This document shows, piece after piece, positions 1 to 5,225 of a stretch of DNA of 5,225 bases (position 1 is its first letter; each line of letters begins with the position of its first letter). The translations under genes and the position numbers were made by a program. Origin of the DNA: an uncultured Chloroflexota bacterium (GTDB lineage: Bacteria; Chloroflexota; Dehalococcoidia; UBA3495); assembly GCA_913031095.1 (NCBI GenBank), contig CAJWGH010000094.1, positions 1-5,225 on the forward strand, given 5' to 3'. The notes under the pieces were generated by a model. The model ran no database searches. It saw only the letters and a list, made by a program, of their open reading frames with translations, and was not told the DNA's origin.

Positions 1-546
1 TTCTTCCGCTACAAGTTCGTCGGCCAGTTCGGCCGAGGCCTCGTCGCCCACAGTTTCTGCGACATTGTCCGCTAGTTGCTCTTCAACATCGTCCGCTGGT
101 TCTTCAACCTCTAAGTCTTCAGACTCTGCCTCAGCAGCGGCAATCTCATCGGATAGTTCTGCTGCAGCGGCGGCGGCCTCTTCCTGGGCCTTCCGGCGCT
201 GGACCGGGTTGAGTTCTTTAATCCGGGCAGCCCTGCCTTGCAACCCACGCAGATAATAGAGCTTGGCACGCCGTACTGAGCCGTATCTGGTGACTTCTAG
301 AGACTCTACCAAGGGTGAGTGTAACGGGAACACACGCTCGATCCCAATTCCCGCAGTTATACGCCGCACGGTGAAGCTGGCTGCTGGCCCCTTGCCGTTT
401 TGCAACCGAATCACCACACCCTGGAAGACTTGAATCCTTTCTCTTTCACCTTCCCTTATGCGGAAATTTACCCGAACGGTATCCCCTGCACTGAACTTGG
501 GAATCCTAGGGTTGGTGTCTTTCTTAAATAACTGGGCCGCGTCCAT
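1..546 (-). CDS. rplS: 50S ribosomal protein L19 with acidic C-terminal extension, 3' end outside window
   Basis: L19 is a large-subunit ribosomal protein that helps form bridges to the 30S subunit. The core is unmistakable in the minus-strand reading frame: residues 1-112 contain family signatures such as [47 protein letters not shown] and [11 protein letters not shown], ending in ARIKEL near residue 112. The ATG at 546-544 gives the normal L19 N-terminus. The Shine-Dalgarno is weak (GAGATAGG just upstream). L19 is usually about 115 residues, but this frame stays open for all 182 codons to the window edge. From residue 120 on it is Ala/Glu/Asp-rich with no Lys or Arg. The stop codon is not in the window, so the full length is unknown. 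The gene lies 129 bases downstream of tRNA-Val on the same strand and is probably co-transcribed with it, rather than sitting directly behind trmD as in many bacteria. The plus-strand Ser/Ala-rich frame over 65-256 is its shadow. Confidence 0.97.
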   Translation of the reverse strand, partial: MDAAQLFKKDTNPRIPKFSAGDTVRVNFRIREGERERIQVFQGVVIRLQNGKGPAASFTVRRITAGIGIERVFPLHSPLVESLEVTRYGSVRRAKLYYLRGLQGRAARIKELNPVQRRKAQEEAAAAAAELSDEIAAAEAESEDLEVEEPADDVEEQLADNVAETVGDEASAELADELVAEE

Positions 547-675
547 CCTATCTCACTAACTCGCAATCTCAATACCGGGCAGGTTACGGTGAACTAAGTC
601 ACAGGCCACCGCCAGTGTATCTCAAGGTATGGTGTAAAAATTACCGGGAGGTCCGTGTGCGGTTGCCCATCTAAA
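547..675 (-). promoter_or_regulatory. tRNA-Val/rplS spacer, possible rplS leader
   Basis: This 129-base spacer separates the tRNA 3' end from the rplS start. I see no good -35/-10 pair in it, so rplS is probably read from the tRNA promoter and this stretch would be its 5' leader after tRNA processing. It holds an inverted repeat (CGGTG at 587-591 with CACCG at 607-611). That stem overlaps an alternative small hairpin (GTGA 589-592 with TCAC 599-602), so the two cannot form together. A TACCGGG heptamer occurs twice (573-579 and 642-648). A short T-run on the minus strand (revcomp of 636-640) lacks a convincing stem before it, so a terminator after the tRNA is not supported. Autoregulated leaders are known for several ribosomal protein genes; assigning one here is inference. 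Confidence 0.25.
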
Positions 676-752
676 TGGTGGGCGGTAGTGGACTCGAACC
701 ACTGACCTCTTGCGTGTCGAGCAAGTACTCTAACCAACTGAGCTAACCGCCC
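676..752 (-). tRNA. tRNA-Val (GAC) with encoded CCA
   Basis: The minus strand folds as a full class I tRNA of 77 bases. Acceptor stem: GGGCGGT pairs with ACCGCCC. D arm: GCTC, loop AGTTGGTTA, GAGT. Anticodon arm: CTTGC, loop TCGACAC, GCAAG. Variable loop: AGGTC. T arm: AGTGG, TTCGAGT, CCACT. The discriminator is A and CCA is encoded at 678-676. The anticodon is GAC (718-716), which reads the valine codons GUC and GUU; A35, C36 and A73 agree with valine identity. The oddity is position 33 (base 719), which is C rather than the near-universal U. Shifting the loop by one base to restore U33 breaks the anticodon stem, so GAC is the only sensible reading. It has its own upstream promoter and precedes rplS on the same strand. 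Confidence 0.96.
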
Positions 753-762
753 GCACGTTGGC

Positions 763-791
763 AGTGTAACAAGGGCCCATTTAGCAGTCAA
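763..791 (-). promoter_or_regulatory. sigma70-type promoter for tRNA-Val (and probably rplS)
   Basis: On the minus strand a -35 box TTGACT (791-786, five of six consensus bases) is followed by a 17-base spacer and a -10 box TACACT (768-763, four of six). The start would fall about 7 bases further, just ahead of the tRNA 5' end at 752, which suits a stable-RNA promoter with a very short 5' leader. It is the best promoter match I find in the window. Confidence 0.7.
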
Positions 792-822
792 GGTGAGTCC
801 TGTCTTTAGACTCAAAGCGTGC

Positions 823-828
823 TAGCAT
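823..828 (+). promoter_or_regulatory. candidate -10 box for the GNAT gene
   Basis: TAGCAT matches four of six -10 consensus bases and would place a transcript start at about 835-838, at or next to the TTG start codon. That would make the message leaderless, in line with the absence of any Shine-Dalgarno. No good -35 hexamer is seen 16-18 bases upstream, so support is weak. It lies back to back with the tRNA promoter. Confidence 0.2.
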
Positions 829-837
829 GGTTCCGAT

Positions 838-1416
838 TTGATTATTCGTACTAAACGACTCAAACTCCGACCCATCAAACTTTCTGACGCAACTGATCTA
901 CAGCGCCTGGCGGGAGACCGGGACGTGGCGTCTACTACTCTCAGTATCGAGCACCCATACAAAGACGGTATGGCTGAGAAGTGGATCAGGTCTTCCCAGA
1001 GAAAAATTGCTGCTGGGACTCTGGTCACCTTCGCCATAACTCTGCTCACAGACAGCTCATTCATAGGCGCGATCCTCCTTCATCCGGACGATGCCGGAAA
1101 ACAAGGCGAGCTTAGCTACTGGATCGGCAAACCTCACTGGAATCAAGGCTACGCTACCGAAGCCGTGGAAGGCGTGCTGAACCACGCGTTCCGCACTCTG
1201 AAGTTTGACCGGATTTATGCCGCCCATTTCACTCGCAACCCGTCCTCAGGCCGCGTCATGCAGAAAGCAGGGATGCACTACGAAGGGTCACAGCTCGGCC
1301 CCACCGTCAAATGGGGAGTTGTGGAGAACCTAGAACTCTATGGCGTGACGTGGGAACAGTTTCAAATCCATGGTTCGGCAAGTCCTCCACAAACGGAGGG
1401 GAGATTTGGTTCCTAG
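838..1416 (+). CDS. GNAT-family N-acetyltransferase (RimJ/RimL type)
   Basis: The 192-residue product is a single GNAT domain, a cytosolic enzyme that moves the acetyl group of acetyl-CoA to an amine. The N-terminus (IIRTKRLKLRPI) is the usual first strand of the RimJ/RimL branch, and WI at residues 49-50 is typical of helix alpha 2. The acetyl-CoA motif A region is around residues 94-118, with WNQGYATEA at 101-109 supplying the pyrophosphate loop. NPSSGRVMQKAGM at 134-146 is the conserved Asn/Ser...Gly-Met/Phe region near the C-terminus. The target (ribosomal protein N-terminus, antibiotic or small amine) cannot be told. The last 15 or so residues are a Ser/Pro/Gly tail. An in-frame TAG at 823-825 forces the start to lie after it, and TTG at 838 is the first recognised start; no Shine-Dalgarno precedes it. 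The gene diverges from tRNA-Val and converges on the oxidoreductase gene. Confidence 0.87.
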   Translation: MIIRTKRLKLRPIKLSDATDLQRLAGDRDVASTTLSIEHPYKDGMAEKWIRSSQRKIAAGTLVTFAITLLTDSSFIGAILLHPDDAGKQGELSYWIGKPHWNQGYATEAVEGVLNHAFRTLKFDRIYAAHFTRNPSSGRVMQKAGMHYEGSQLGPTVKWGVVENLELYGVTWEQFQIHGSASPPQTEGRFGS

Positions 1417-1450
1417 AAAACCCGCCCTCCCCGAATCTGTCGAAGAACCA

Positions 1451-1464
1451 CGATACCGTTATCG
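1451..1464. terminator. short hairpin between convergent genes
   Basis: CGATA (1451-1455) and TATCG (1460-1464) form a 5-bp stem with a 4-base loop. It sits in the 50-base gap between the converging GNAT and oxidoreductase genes, just past the oxidoreductase stop codon. No T-tract follows on either strand, so it is at best a weak or factor-assisted terminator. No better candidate is present in the gap. Confidence 0.2.
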
Positions 1465-1466
1465 GT

Positions 1467-2630
1467 CTACCCTGTGTAGTAGGGCATCACCTCGTTGGTG
1501 AATAGCTCGATGGAACGCATGGCCTGTTCATGGCTCAAGTCGCCCCACTGGAATGCACCAACGAAGTAATTGGCTCCCGTGGCGACATACTCGTCCATGT
1601 ACTTCCGGATGGTCTCAGGGGAACCCGCAACTGAACCGAAACCGGCCCCTCCTCCGTCGTCTGACACCCGACCGCGTAGGTTATCTCTGCGTTGTCGACG
1701 TTCTGACCGCTGTTCATCATCCATCGCAGCATCCAAGTCACGGCGCTCTTCCTGAGGTAGTTCTCGTGCTGGAATAGAAGCTGGCCTGGGGTTCATACCC
1801 TCTCCGGTGAACTGAGTCAAACCCCGCCTTTCAGCCTCAAGTCGGCGAGGCGTACCAAGGTTCCAGCGGTAATGCTCCCAGGCAGGCTCAGCCTGTGCCA
1901 TGGCTTCTTCATCAGTATCCGCCAACAGCAGATGAACAACCAAGCCTATCTTGGGTTCGGTCCCCTGGGCGGTCAAAGCTCCAACACCATGGTACTTTTC
2001 CCATTCCCAGTGGTATCGGGTTACGTTGGCCTCGAAGCTATCCAGACCTCCGACAATGATGGTGTTCATGCCGTCCATCGCTGCGGTCTCCACATTTCGC
2101 ATATACCAGAAAGGCGGCATAGGTTCTTGCATAGGCCGAAGCCTCATGGGGAGTTCGTCAAAGTTATAGAACTCCCCTCGGTGGGTCAATACGTCGTGAC
2201 TCAGACCGTTCTGAACGGCAACCAAGGTCTCCCGGTATCGGGCGTAGTTGGCCTCCACATCCGAGTCTTGCCCCCAAAAGAAGGCTTCGAATACCCCGCC
2301 GCGGCCGACTCCTATTTCCAGTCGTCCACTACTCAGGTGGTCCAGCATGCAGTACTCTTCGATCAACTGGACAGGGTGGTGGAGGGGCAGAACGCATATG
2401 CCGGGCCCGAACCGGATATTCTCGGTCCGCTGTGAAACAGCCGCAAGAAACACGTTCTGAGACGGGGCCAGGCTGTGCACCGCCGGGGTGTGGTGTTCCG
2501 CCAAATGATAGGCGTAATAACCCGCCTTATCTAATACCTCGATCTGTTCCATACGCAGATTGTAGGTCTCTTGAAGCCCTAACCCGGGAACAGGTTCGAT
2601 ATGGTCAAAAACTCCAAATTGAAGGGCCAT
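1467..2630 (-). CDS. LLM-class (luciferase-like) flavin/F420-dependent oxidoreductase
   Basis: The 387-residue protein is a luciferase-like monooxygenase-fold enzyme, a TIM barrel that uses reduced flavin or F420 in the cytosol. Family signatures are LQFGVFDH at 3-10, YHLAEHH at 41-47 (the active-site His region of the fold), FGPGICVLPLHHPVQLIEE at 74-92, the SGRLEIGVGRG phosphate-binding segment at 101-111, and the C-terminal GSPETI...YFVGAFQWGDL...LFTNEVMP at 336-383. The single-domain TIM-barrel layout is complete. Residues about 282-328 are an unusually charged stretch (ARELPQEERRD, DDEQRSERRQRRD) ending in a Gly-rich turn. The substrate cannot be deduced. The ATG at 2630 is preceded by AGGAG ten bases upstream. 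The gene follows the MFS exporter by 122 bases on the same strand and may share its transcript. Such paralogues are greatly expanded in marine SAR202 Chloroflexota, where they are proposed to oxidise resistant organic matter; applying that here is inference. Confidence 0.93.
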   Translation of the reverse strand: MALQFGVFDHIEPVPGLGLQETYNLRMEQIEVLDKAGYYAYHLAEHHTPAVHSLAPSQNVFLAAVSQRTENIRFGPGICVLPLHHPVQLIEEYCMLDHLSSGRLEIGVGRGGVFEAFFWGQDSDVEANYARYRETLVAVQNGLSHDVLTHRGEFYNFDELPMRLRPMQEPMPPFWYMRNVETAAMDGMNTIIVGGLDSFEANVTRYHWEWEKYHGVGALTAQGTEPKIGLVVHLLLADTDEEAMAQAEPAWEHYRWNLGTPRRLEAERRGLTQFTGEGMNPRPASIPARELPQEERRDLDAAMDDEQRSERRQRRDNLRGRVSDDGGGAGFGSVAGSPETIRKYMDEYVATGANYFVGAFQWGDLSHEQAMRSIELFTNEVMPYYTG

Positions 2631-2752
2631 CTAACGGAATCTCCTGAGACTATCAATTTGTGCGCTCGATCAAACTCTAAGCCTTAGGCAGTTTACTATT
2701 TGAGTCAAGCATAAGTGTGTTGATCCAGGCCTACTTCATTAGTTCAAACACG
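2631..2752 (-). promoter_or_regulatory. spacer between MFS and LLM genes, possible LLM promoter/operator
   Basis: This 122-base spacer holds the LLM ribosome-binding site (AGGAG, revcomp of 2641-2645). It also has a good -35-like TTGACT on the minus strand (2708-2703), but the hexamers 16-18 bases downstream match the -10 consensus poorly. An 11-base odd palindrome, CTAAG-C-CTTAG (2677-2687), covers the expected -10 position and could be an operator half-site pair; with a one-base centre it cannot form a hairpin. No terminator for the exporter gene is evident. Whether the LLM gene has its own start is therefore open. Confidence 0.25.
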
Positions 2753-4231
2753 TTAGGATTTCGGGCCGGATGACAGTGGTACAACCCTTGTCTGCCCCCA
2801 GCCACCAGTCAAGAAAACCACAGCCGCAAGCAGACCCAGGGACGACCCAATCAGGAATACGTCTTCGAAGGCGTTGATGAAGGCCACCCCTTCAAACTCG
2901 GGGCCGGCGCCGAGTTCCGCCAAATGGTGTTCGTTGCGCCAGCCAAAGATACCGCCGATGACCGCCACCGATAGGACCCTGCCACATGACTGGGCCAGGG
3001 ACAGTGCCGCTCCGGCTGTGCCAAATCTTTCAGAAGGCACGCTGCCCATCATCACCGAGTATGTAGCCGCCTGGAACAATCCTAACCCGGTCCCAACGAT
3101 TCCGATCCGAAGTCCCACGCTACCTAGGGCGGTGCCTGTGTCTGAGAATCCCAGGTAAAGCATCCCGGCAGACATGACTAGCAACCCACCCACCCCCACC
3201 GGCAGATAGCTGAACCGGTCGCAAAGCCACCCTCCGCCGGCCGAAGACACGGTGTTAAAAAAGGCTAGAGTCGCCAGCATCAGCCCCAGTGTAAGCGCAC
3301 CTCCGCCCAGGCCGTCGGCAACATAAAAAGGGAAAATGAACCAGATTACGAAAACACCCAGATTAGCCAGGAACATACTCAAAGTGGAGACGATGAATCC
3401 CCTGATCCGTAGCAAATAACCAGGCAACACCGGCCAACTGGCGATATGTTCAGCACGCCAGAACGCACCTAGAAATATGGGAGCAAGGGGCAGCAAAATA
3501 AGGACGACAGGAGAGGTCCAGCCAACTGATCGCCCCAGTCTAAGGCCGATTATGAAGAACAACAACCCGCCTACCAGTAACCCTGCTCCCAAAACATCGA
3601 ACGTAGGTCCGGTCAATCGTCCGTTCCTGTTCTCCTTCAGGAACCAGACCCCGATGACGATGGCAATCACCGCAAATGGTATGCGTCCCAGGAATATCCA
3701 TTCCCAGCCCAGCCAGCCAACCAAAAGCCCCGCTCCTATCGTTCCTGCCAGCATCCCCAGAGCTTGGCTTCCCGCCGTGAAACCCATGCTTAACCCCCGC
3801 CGGTGGCTAGGGAACACCCCTGCAGCGATAGCCGGTGAGACCGCAAATAGACACCCTACACCCAGCGCCTGCAAGACACGAAACCCCACCACAGCCTCGA
3901 GGTTAGGCGAGAATGCGATACAGAACATCGATACTAAATAAGTTGTGGTACCAAAAAGGTAGACGGGTCTGAGTCCGAACCGGTCGGCAAAACTCCCCGC
4001 GCCCATGACCAACGACGCCTGGGTCGCGATGAACGCCACAATCACCCACTGGATGCTTTGCAGGTCGGCATCCAAGTCCTTGGTCATGGAAGGCAACGCT
4101 ACATTCAACGAAGTGTCCATCGCAGCTAAGAACATTCCCAGCGTTGCGGCCGTCCCAATCAAGACTTTACCAGACCGGTTAAGGCATGGGTCAGTGGGTT
4201 CAGATAGAAGTTGTTCCGTGTCCAAGTTCAT
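2753..4231 (-). CDS. MFS transporter, DHA2 (EmrB/QacA-like) drug:H+ antiporter family
   Basis: The 492-residue integral membrane protein has many hydrophobic segments from residue 23 to 476, consistent with the 14-helix DHA2 layout of proton-driven exporters in the inner membrane. Visible motifs are the helix-1 signature AAMDTSLNVALPSM (36-49), motif A in the loop after helix 2 (GSFADRFGLRPV, 79-90), the motif B arginine region GFRVLQALGVG (116-126), a motif C-like Gly-rich helix 5 (GSQALGMLAGTIGAGLL, 154-170) and WEWIFLGRIP (176-185), close to the family's WRWIF-N-P. FADRFG-like GGGWLCDRF (332-340) is the second-half copy of motif A. The substrate cannot be predicted. An in-frame TAG lies 15 bases upstream, so ATG 4231 is the first possible start; GAGGT at 4250-4246 lies a long 14 bases from it. 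It diverges from acsA and precedes the LLM gene on the same strand. Confidence 0.93.
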   Translation of the reverse strand: MNLDTEQLLSEPTDPCLNRSGKVLIGTAATLGMFLAAMDTSLNVALPSMTKDLDADLQSIQWVIVAFIATQASLVMGAGSFADRFGLRPVYLFGTTTYLVSMFCIAFSPNLEAVVGFRVLQALGVGCLFAVSPAIAAGVFPSHRRGLSMGFTAGSQALGMLAGTIGAGLLVGWLGWEWIFLGRIPFAVIAIVIGVWFLKENRNGRLTGPTFDVLGAGLLVGGLLFFIIGLRLGRSVGWTSPVVLILLPLAPIFLGAFWRAEHIASWPVLPGYLLRIRGFIVSTLSMFLANLGVFVIWFIFPFYVADGLGGGALTLGLMLATLAFFNTVSSAGGGWLCDRFSYLPVGVGGLLVMSAGMLYLGFSDTGTALGSVGLRIGIVGTGLGLFQAATYSVMMGSVPSERFGTAGAALSLAQSCGRVLSVAVIGGIFGWRNEHHLAELGAGPEFEGVAFINAFEDVFLIGSSLGLLAAVVFLTGGWGQTRVVPLSSGPKS

Positions 4232-4290
4232 AGGTACCGAATTCTACCTCTTCCAGTTCGAGAGTTGATACGGCACGGAACGATTTTCGA

Positions 4291-4319
4291 TTGCAATGCC
4301 TTTCAGCTTGTGTTAAAAA
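4291..4319 (+). promoter_or_regulatory. candidate acsA promoter
   Basis: TTGCAA (4291-4296, four of six -35 bases) is separated by 17 bases from TAAAAA (4314-4319, four of six -10 bases). This would give an acsA leader of roughly 100 bases. In an AT-rich gap such matches occur by chance, and the TATATA at 4371 is a competing -10, so confidence is low. Confidence 0.3.
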
Positions 4320-4415
4320 TCCAATAAGATTTAGCCTGAAAATAACGTGCTAACGCATTAAAACTCGTCCTATATATCCGTACCTAAAAGGACAAACAGC
4401 GGGCCTTGTTCGCCC

Positions 4416-4421
4416 AGGAGG
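4416..4421 (+). promoter_or_regulatory. acsA ribosome-binding site
   Basis: AGGAGG is a perfect Shine-Dalgarno, 7 bases ahead of the GTG at 4429. It decides the acsA start, because no ATG lies nearby in frame. Confidence 0.9.
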
Positions 4422-4428
4422 TTGCCAA

Positions 4429-5225
4429 GTGGTAGAAGATTCCGGAAGATTCGACGCCTTGCTTCAAGAGGACCGGACCTTTCCTCCTCCCGAGGCATTC
4501 ACCGCGCAGGCCAATATCTCTGACCCGAATGTTTACGAAGAAGCCGCGAACGACCCCGAAGCATTCTGGGCCAAGTTCGCAGGTGAGCTGGACTGGTTCA
4601 AGAAATGGGATAAGGTTCTCGACTGGAACCCCCCTTACGCCAAGTGGTTTATCGGCGGCAAGCTTAATGTCGCCTACAACTGCATCGACCGCCACCTGAG
4701 CACCAGCCGCCGCAACAAGGCCGCTCTGGTTTGGGAAGGCGAGCCCGGGGACCGACGGATCTACACCTACTGGGACCTCTACCGAGAGGTCTGCCAATTC
4801 GCCAACGGACTGAAGGGCTTGGGCGTGAAAAAAGGTGACAGGGTCACCATATACCTTCCAATGGTTCCGGAGCTGCCTATTTCCATGCTGGCCTGCGCCC
4901 GCATCGGCGCCGCCCACAGCGTCGTCTTCGGAGGGTTCAGCGCCGAATCTCTGCGAGACCGCCTAAATGACTCCGAATCCAAGATAATGATTACAGCCGA
5001 CGGCGGCTTCCGCCGAGGCGGCATCGTACCCCTGAAGCAGAACGCCGACGATTCCCTGTCACAAGCAGGAGGCGCTCCCAGCGTAGAAAAAGTGATCGTC
5101 CTCCGACGCACCGGCTCCGCTGACGACAAGATGGTAGACGGCCGTGACATCTGGTGGCACGACCTCATGAAAGATCAGCCCCAGACCTGCGAACCAGAAC
5201 AGATGGATAGCGAAGACATGCTTTA
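4429..5225 (+). CDS. acsA: acetyl-CoA synthetase (AMP-forming), N-terminal part, 3' end outside window
   Basis: The enzyme activates acetate with ATP to acetyl-AMP and then forms acetyl-CoA (EC 6.2.1.1) in the cytosol. The open frame from GTG 4429 gives 265 residues, about 40% of the usual length of roughly 650. Family signatures are [18 protein letters not shown] in the N-terminal cap, [19 protein letters not shown] from residue 72, [30 protein letters not shown] from residue 142, [16 protein letters not shown] around 164-177, and [11 protein letters not shown] at 188-198, the segment whose arginines contact CoA in characterised Acs proteins. The window ends just before the expected ATP-binding P-loop (YTSGTTGKPKG type), so catalytic completeness cannot be judged. 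Acs is commonly controlled by acetylation of a C-terminal lysine, also outside the window. It diverges from the MFS gene. The minus-strand frames over 4384-5168 are shadows. Confidence 0.97.
   Translation, partial: MVEDSGRFDALLQEDRTFPPPEAFTAQANISDPNVYEEAANDPEAFWAKFAGELDWFKKWDKVLDWNPPYAKWFIGGKLNVAYNCIDRHLSTSRRNKAALVWEGEPGDRRIYTYWDLYREVCQFANGLKGLGVKKGDRVTIYLPMVPELPISMLACARIGAAHSVVFGGFSAESLRDRLNDSESKIMITADGGFRRGGIVPLKQNADDSLSQAGGAPSVEKVIVLRRTGSADDKMVDGRDIWWHDLMKDQPQTCEPEQMDSEDML

Larger units (their letters stand above)
4232..4428. promoter_or_regulatory. divergent intergenic region between MFS gene and acsA
   Basis: This 197-base gap is visibly more AT-rich than the flanking genes, above all over 4305-4390, and must serve both divergent genes. 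It contains the palindrome ATTGCAAT (4290-4297), a TTGCAA/TAAAAA promoter-like pair and a TATATA run (4371-4376) without a good -35 partner. On the minus strand I find no convincing promoter for the exporter. No gene or stable RNA is visible in it. Confidence 0.5.

Noticed and set aside
65..256. Plus-strand Ser/Ala-rich reading frame
   Set aside because: It is antisense to the Ala/Glu/Asp-rich tail of L19, and its composition follows from that; there is no ribosome-binding site and no family resemblance.
573..648. TACCGGG direct repeat as a possible mobile-element or attachment-site remnant
   Set aside because: A seven-base repeat alone in a short spacer is expected by chance, and no integrase or element boundary is present.
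594..815. Minus-strand 73-codon reading frame containing RLAQLVRVLARHARGQWFES
   Set aside because: It is the familiar false translation of a tRNA gene (676-752), not a protein.
1872..2435. Plus-strand 187-codon reading frame inside the LLM gene
   Set aside because: It is antisense to a clear conserved enzyme; the translation has no recognisable domain and no ribosome-binding site.
3477..3941. Plus-strand 154-codon reading frame inside the MFS gene
   Set aside because: Its Pro/Asn/Thr-rich composition is that expected opposite a hydrophobic membrane protein gene; it is a shadow.
4366..4392. GTCCT...AGGAC inverted repeat upstream of acsA, considered as a riboswitch or terminator
   Set aside because: It has only a 5-bp stem around a 17-base AT-rich loop, no T-tract and no recognisable riboswitch core.
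4384..5168. Two minus-strand reading frames opposite acsA
   Set aside because: They overlap the strongly conserved acsA coding strand and show no family features.

Overview
The window is a stretch of ordinary bacterial chromosome with five protein genes and one tRNA gene. From left to right it holds: the 5' part of rplS (ribosomal protein L19, minus strand, running off the left edge); a tRNA-Val(GAC) gene on the same strand, with a clear sigma70-type promoter; a GNAT acetyltransferase (plus strand, TTG start); a luciferase-like flavin/F420 oxidoreductase (minus); a DHA2-type 14-helix MFS exporter (minus); and the first 265 codons of acetyl-CoA synthetase acsA (plus, GTG start with a perfect Shine-Dalgarno), running off the right edge. 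No transposase, integrase, CRISPR array or phage gene is visible.

Organism: the translations are bacterial. A luciferase-like monooxygenase next to an MFS exporter, a house-keeping acsA and a moderate base composition would fit a marine or environmental Chloroflexota of the SAR202/Dehalococcoidia type, where luciferase-like monooxygenases are strongly expanded. This is an inference from gene content and protein style, not proven by the sequence. An rplS or acsA phylogeny would decide it.

Layout and logic: tRNA-Val and rplS probably form one leftward transcription unit started by the tRNA promoter at 763-791. The 129-base spacer between them has no convincing second promoter. The GNAT gene diverges from this unit and converges on the oxidoreductase gene, with a 50-base gap holding one short hairpin. 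The exporter and oxidoreductase genes are co-oriented, exporter first, separated by 122 bases. The exporter and acsA diverge from an AT-rich 197-base region that must carry both sets of start signals.

No new multi-gene system is evident. The points most worth a second look are small: a long, purely acidic/alanine-rich tail on L19; a C in place of the near-invariant U33 in the tRNA anticodon loop; the odd GNAT start, where a four-codon ATG minigene overlaps the TTG codon; and a highly charged insertion late in the luciferase-like protein.
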